A stretch of DNA of 64,000 nucleotides from Ophiodon elongatus. Taxonomy: Eukaryota; Chordata; Actinopteri; Perciformes; Hexagrammidae. The DNA lies in NCBI GenBank assembly GCA_016806645.1, contig JACSYO010000975.1:642501-706500 (forward strand). The letters run 5' to 3'. How positions within the stretch are numbered: position 1 is the first letter of the stretch; each line of letters starts with the position of its first letter. Shown here in pieces: positions 60,986 to 64,000 of the stretch. A model generated the notes under the pieces. That model was not told where the DNA came from. It did no database searches and saw nothing but the letters and a program-made list of their open reading frames with translations. The position numbers were made by a program, and so were the translations under genes.

Positions 60986-61208
60986 GTATTAGCTATAAGA
61001 TAAGCAAATAGCTTCATTGTCAATTATTGCATTTCATGAGGTAGTTATTTACCCTGTTTCTCCTTAAGGTGATAACTCCTGTTAGGTTACAAAAATCTGA
61101 AATGCAAGGAGTATTAAACTCTGAGACTAACGCAGCAGAGAAAGAGAAGACGGAGAGTAATGTAAAAGAGCATTATGCTAAAACTGAGACATCTGAAACG
61201 ATGCCTAA

Positions 61209-61665
61209 AGGTGCGTTTACACTACGTGCGTTCTCACGCTTTTTCACGTGATTTTACTTGGCGGACTATTTGTGGTTATTTTGTGTCATTTGCTTTTTCG
61301 CGCTAGATGCGCCACCGGAGAGGGGGTGTGGCTTATCCGTGGAAATAGTTAATTTCCGCCATCCACCGTGGAAGAAATAACCACTATTTCTGCTTTGTAC
61401 ATGTTGGGGAAGTCCCACAAACGTCAGAACATCAAACGCCCTCATGTCTGGGTTCATAATATTATCCGTAGCCACACACAGCTTCTCCAGGAGCTGCGTC
61501 TGGAGGACTGCCGCTTCCAGATGATCAACTTCTCCATAGTTTCTGATTCAACAACGGCAGGACGTCAGTGATGATGGGCGGAGCTGCTCAACGCTGATTG
61601 GCTTTCGCAACTCGGCGTCACGCGAATTTTTCGCCCGAGTTGAAAAATGTCAACTCGCGCGGACG
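61209..61665 (+). mobile_element. Second Harbinger-type element, right end missing
   Basis: Shares most of its length with the element at 49187-49757 (for example GGAAATAGTT, CATCCACCGTGGAAGAAATA, CATGTCTGGGTTCATAA, CTTCTCCAGGAGCTGCGTCT). The left end follows TAA and starts AGGTGCGTTTACAC; the expected right inverted repeat is absent. A degraded transposase start (HVWVHNII) is again visible. Confidence 0.75.
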
Positions 61666-61741
61666 ATAATAAATGTGTAAGAAGCGTTAACTCTTTTATG
61701 ACCAGTGTGCATACATCTAGCCTATCTTAGTGATATATTTC

Positions 61742-62322
61742 AGAAGCTCAATGGACTGAATTTACAGTTGCAAGGCACCAACACTCGTCTTCTGCAGCTC
61801 AGACAAAATAACATCTTTTACAAAAAAACTGAAGATGTGGGAAAGAAGGCTTGCAGAGGGGAGTGTGGACTCCTTTGAAAACCTGAATGCATTCTTTGAC
61901 AACAATGAGCTGGAAAATACAATTATTCCATTTATGAAGGCTCATATCTCAGCCCTGCAAAAGCACTTTCAGAAGTACTTCCCTGAGGATTCTGCAAAAT
62001 ATGACTGGATACGAGACCCCTTTCAAACACCTGCACCTGCAGACCTCAGTACCACAGAGGAAGAGCAGTACATTGACATGACATCTGACTCAAGGAGACT
62101 ACAGTTCACATCCAACTCACTGGCTGTGTTATGGATTGGAGTGAAGAAAGACTACCCACTACTAGGCCAAAGAGCTATGGGCATACTGTTGCCTTTTGCC
62201 ACATCCTATTAATGTGAAACAGGGTTTTCTGCAGTTGCTGCAATGAAGACCAAATACAGATCAAAGTTGAACATTAAAAATGAACTGAGAGTGGCTCTCT
62301 CTAACCAGCAACCTTTGTAAAA
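61742..62322 (+). pseudogene. hAT transposase C-terminal fragment
   Basis: Starts KLNGLNLQLQGTNTRLLQLR, shifts frame near 61825, continues as FENLNAFFDNNE, and ends LLPFATSY, an in-frame TAA at 62211, then CETGFSAVAAMKTKYRSKLN and LRVALSNQQP. This is the dimerisation region of hAT transposases of the ZBED/SCAND3-like type (consensus FATxYLCExxFS). The 5' two thirds are absent and the stop falls exactly in the conserved Y-L-C-E position. Confidence 0.75.
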
Positions 62323-62739
62323 CAAAGCAAGCCCACACCAGTCACTGATTGATAAGTAGGAATAGGAATGTACCTATGAATATGATTTAAAAAAAAAAAA
62401 AAAAGAATATGATCCATGCAGAAAAAGCTTGAGTAGCTTGCACATCTTGTTTATAATTCAGTTTTAAATAACCTAAGAGTTGGGTAAAATAAATTGTGGC
62501 ACTCTTGTATGTCACAAAAAGCTTTTATTGAAAGCAATCAGAACAAAGTAATCCACATCAATCATTGCTGGATACGTTATTTTCTTGTTTCAATTCAAAT
62601 TATATTTCCTTATTCTGTCTTAAAATGTTGAAGCAAACACTAATCTTTAATTTAATCACAATTTGTCTCAAATATTTTATATATTGTATGCCATGAAAAA
62701 GGACACTGTATTGTGGTATTTCCAGATAATTGGGATACA
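62323..62739. other. AT-rich spacer, no gene seen
   Basis: Includes an A16-like run near 62388 and otherwise featureless AT-rich sequence. Confidence 0.5.
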
Positions 62740-64000
62740 CTAAAGATATTGTAAGAATCGGTCACTATGTTCAGATATTTTAAAGTCAAGGAATGCTATA
62801 GTTTCAACTATGTCTTTTAAAATCATAAGAACCTGCCAGGCCGAATCACCCTCAGGTACCTGCAAACCAACAATGAGTGGCAACAACCGTATTAGGGCCC
62901 AATTTACATGGGCATTTCCACCTATAGTTCTGCGATGAATGTAGTTTTGAGGGATCGCTTGAGGCCTGTTGACTTTGTCCGAGCCCTTGTAGGGTAATCG
63001 TGTGATCAACTCGTTGAGTACAGTCAAATTTAAGTACTTCTTCTTGGTGAAACTCTGAAAGCACAATGCTAGTTCCCTTGGGACTGTCTTCAAAAAGGTC
63101 ATGGAGTACATCTGGTAGGTACCCAGAGACAAAGTGATTCAATCAATTAGTCAATGGACACGACCGCAGTAAATTTGGCTTTTCTCTCACATGCAAACTG
63201 TGAAAGAGAAACTATGGTCCTTTTTTTTCTGCAAAGTCTTGAGAATAGGCACATATTGAATGGTCTTGTTCTTTTGAGAATCAAGAATATATTCAACAGG
63301 ATCAACACACTGGAAATGCACCTTAAAATGCCTTCTTCTCTTAAAAGCCGAACCAAGTGGACTACCTACTCAAAGTGCTGTACTAATGGGATGGAGGTTG
63401 TACAACTGTTCCGCTAAGTCAGTTATGATGGCCTGGTCAACAATGCATTTATTTAACTTCAATGTTGAATCAAGTATGTTTCTAACAGCAACAGATGCTG
63501 ATGTTGAGATGAAGTGAAGGTCTTCAACCAAGGCATCAATGCACTTCACTGAGGCATTATAGATGCTTTCTAGCTTTAGCAGAAGTAAGCGAATTCTGCG
63601 AAGAACTAAGTCAGATGCACACTCCTGATCACAATCTACACTAGTGCCCTCGCCATCACTGGCCTCTGATAAATCTGAATGGGCAACAGTCTGATTTGGG
63701 TGACTCCTATCCACACCTTGCTTAAAATCCCTCAAACAGGATTTGTGCGTTCTGCTTTTGTGTTCCATAAATGTATTGTATATATTTGTCCGAAAGTTGC
63801 ATCCTTCAAATACACAAAAGACAGTTTCGTGGCTCTTCAGATGACTTCCAATATGCTGAAAATAGTCCTTCTCTGTAGAACAACAAGCATTGCAAACTAA
63901 ACACTTAAAAACAGAGATGATTCCTGACTGTAGACTTTCTTCAGCTGCATGGTATCTGGACAAATGTGTGCGAAGGACACTCTGCGTTTAAAATGAGCAA
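62740..64000 (-). pseudogene. Zinc-finger plus transposase-like protein, frameshifted, 5' end outside window
   Basis: From the right edge on the minus strand: KCLVCNACCSTEKDYFQHIG and CVFEGCNFRTNIYNTFMEH, two C2H2-like fingers, then a helical region and FKRRRHFKVHFQCVDPVEYI with TIQYVPILKTLQ in a shifted frame; then VSGYLPDVLHDLFED, and in another frame VPRELALCFQSFTKKKYLNL, IGGNAHVNWALIRLLPLIVG and VPEGDSAWQVLMILKDIVE. This matches a multi-copy fish family with an HDLFEG-type segment like that of CACTA/EnSpm-type transposases; I cannot name it precisely. The frame breaks near 63385 and inside HDLFE(G) at about 63090, so this copy is a pseudogene. There is no ATG in the visible first exon, so it starts beyond the window. 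Confidence 0.55.

Overview
This is a window of a ray-finned fish (teleost) nuclear genome. Support: spliced vertebrate genes with GT-AG introns, many long (CA)n/(GT)n microsatellites, and a mobile-element set typical of fish (Tc1 with ~200-bp inverted repeats, Tx1-like and L2/Rex1-like LINEs, sushi-type Ty3 LTRs, PIF/Harbinger and hAT derivatives, CACTA/EnSpm-like transposase). No prokaryotic gene, CRISPR array or rRNA was seen.

Left half (1-32 kb): three recognisable host genes. (1) tpr, the nuclear-pore basket protein, + strand; 32 exons from the window edge to a stop at 15408 encode about 1,510 C-terminal residues. (2) prg4, a lubricin-type secreted protein, - strand, 22121 to 16119; 13 exons give an in-frame 505-residue protein with signal peptide, two somatomedin-B domains and hemopexin repeats but no long mucin domain. 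tpr and prg4 converge, their stop codons about 0.7 kb apart. (3) dusp12, + strand, 27190-30785; 7 exons give 299 residues with the phosphatase loop HCQAGRSRS and the C-terminal zinc-binding domain. Between prg4 and dusp12 lie a decayed LINE and a 15-bp minisatellite with a higher-order duplication.

Right half (32-64 kb): mainly mobile-element derived. In order: a possible minus-strand exon (32.65-33.03 kb); a sushi-type LTR/gag stub (34.2 kb); a ~300-bp inverted-repeat pair (35.05 and 41.8 kb) enclosing a hAT-like element, a small foldback element, a Tc1 element with a LINE tail in place of its catalytic half, and a dead Tx1-like LINE; an intron-containing Ginger/GIN-like integrase + Ulp1-like protease + PHD-finger pseudogene (43.85-47.59 kb); a Harbinger-type element with TAA target duplications (49.2 kb) and a relative at 61.2 kb; an uninterrupted CACTA/EnSpm-like transposase ORF (50.06-51.64 kb) followed by a DUF4806-like gene; LINE fragments, including a 521-codon open reverse-transcriptase ORF (57.5-59.07 kb, - strand); a solo LTR with a 5-bp target duplication (60.63 kb); a hAT transposase tail; and a zinc-finger/transposase-like pseudogene running off the right edge.

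The most surprising observation links the halves: 108 bp of tpr (end of intron 27 plus the start of exon 28, 13431-13538), together with an adjoining (CA)n tract, recurs without a mismatch at 45904-46011 inside the Ginger-like pseudogene. It looks like a templated-insertion patch seeded at the CA repeat, or an assembly artefact.
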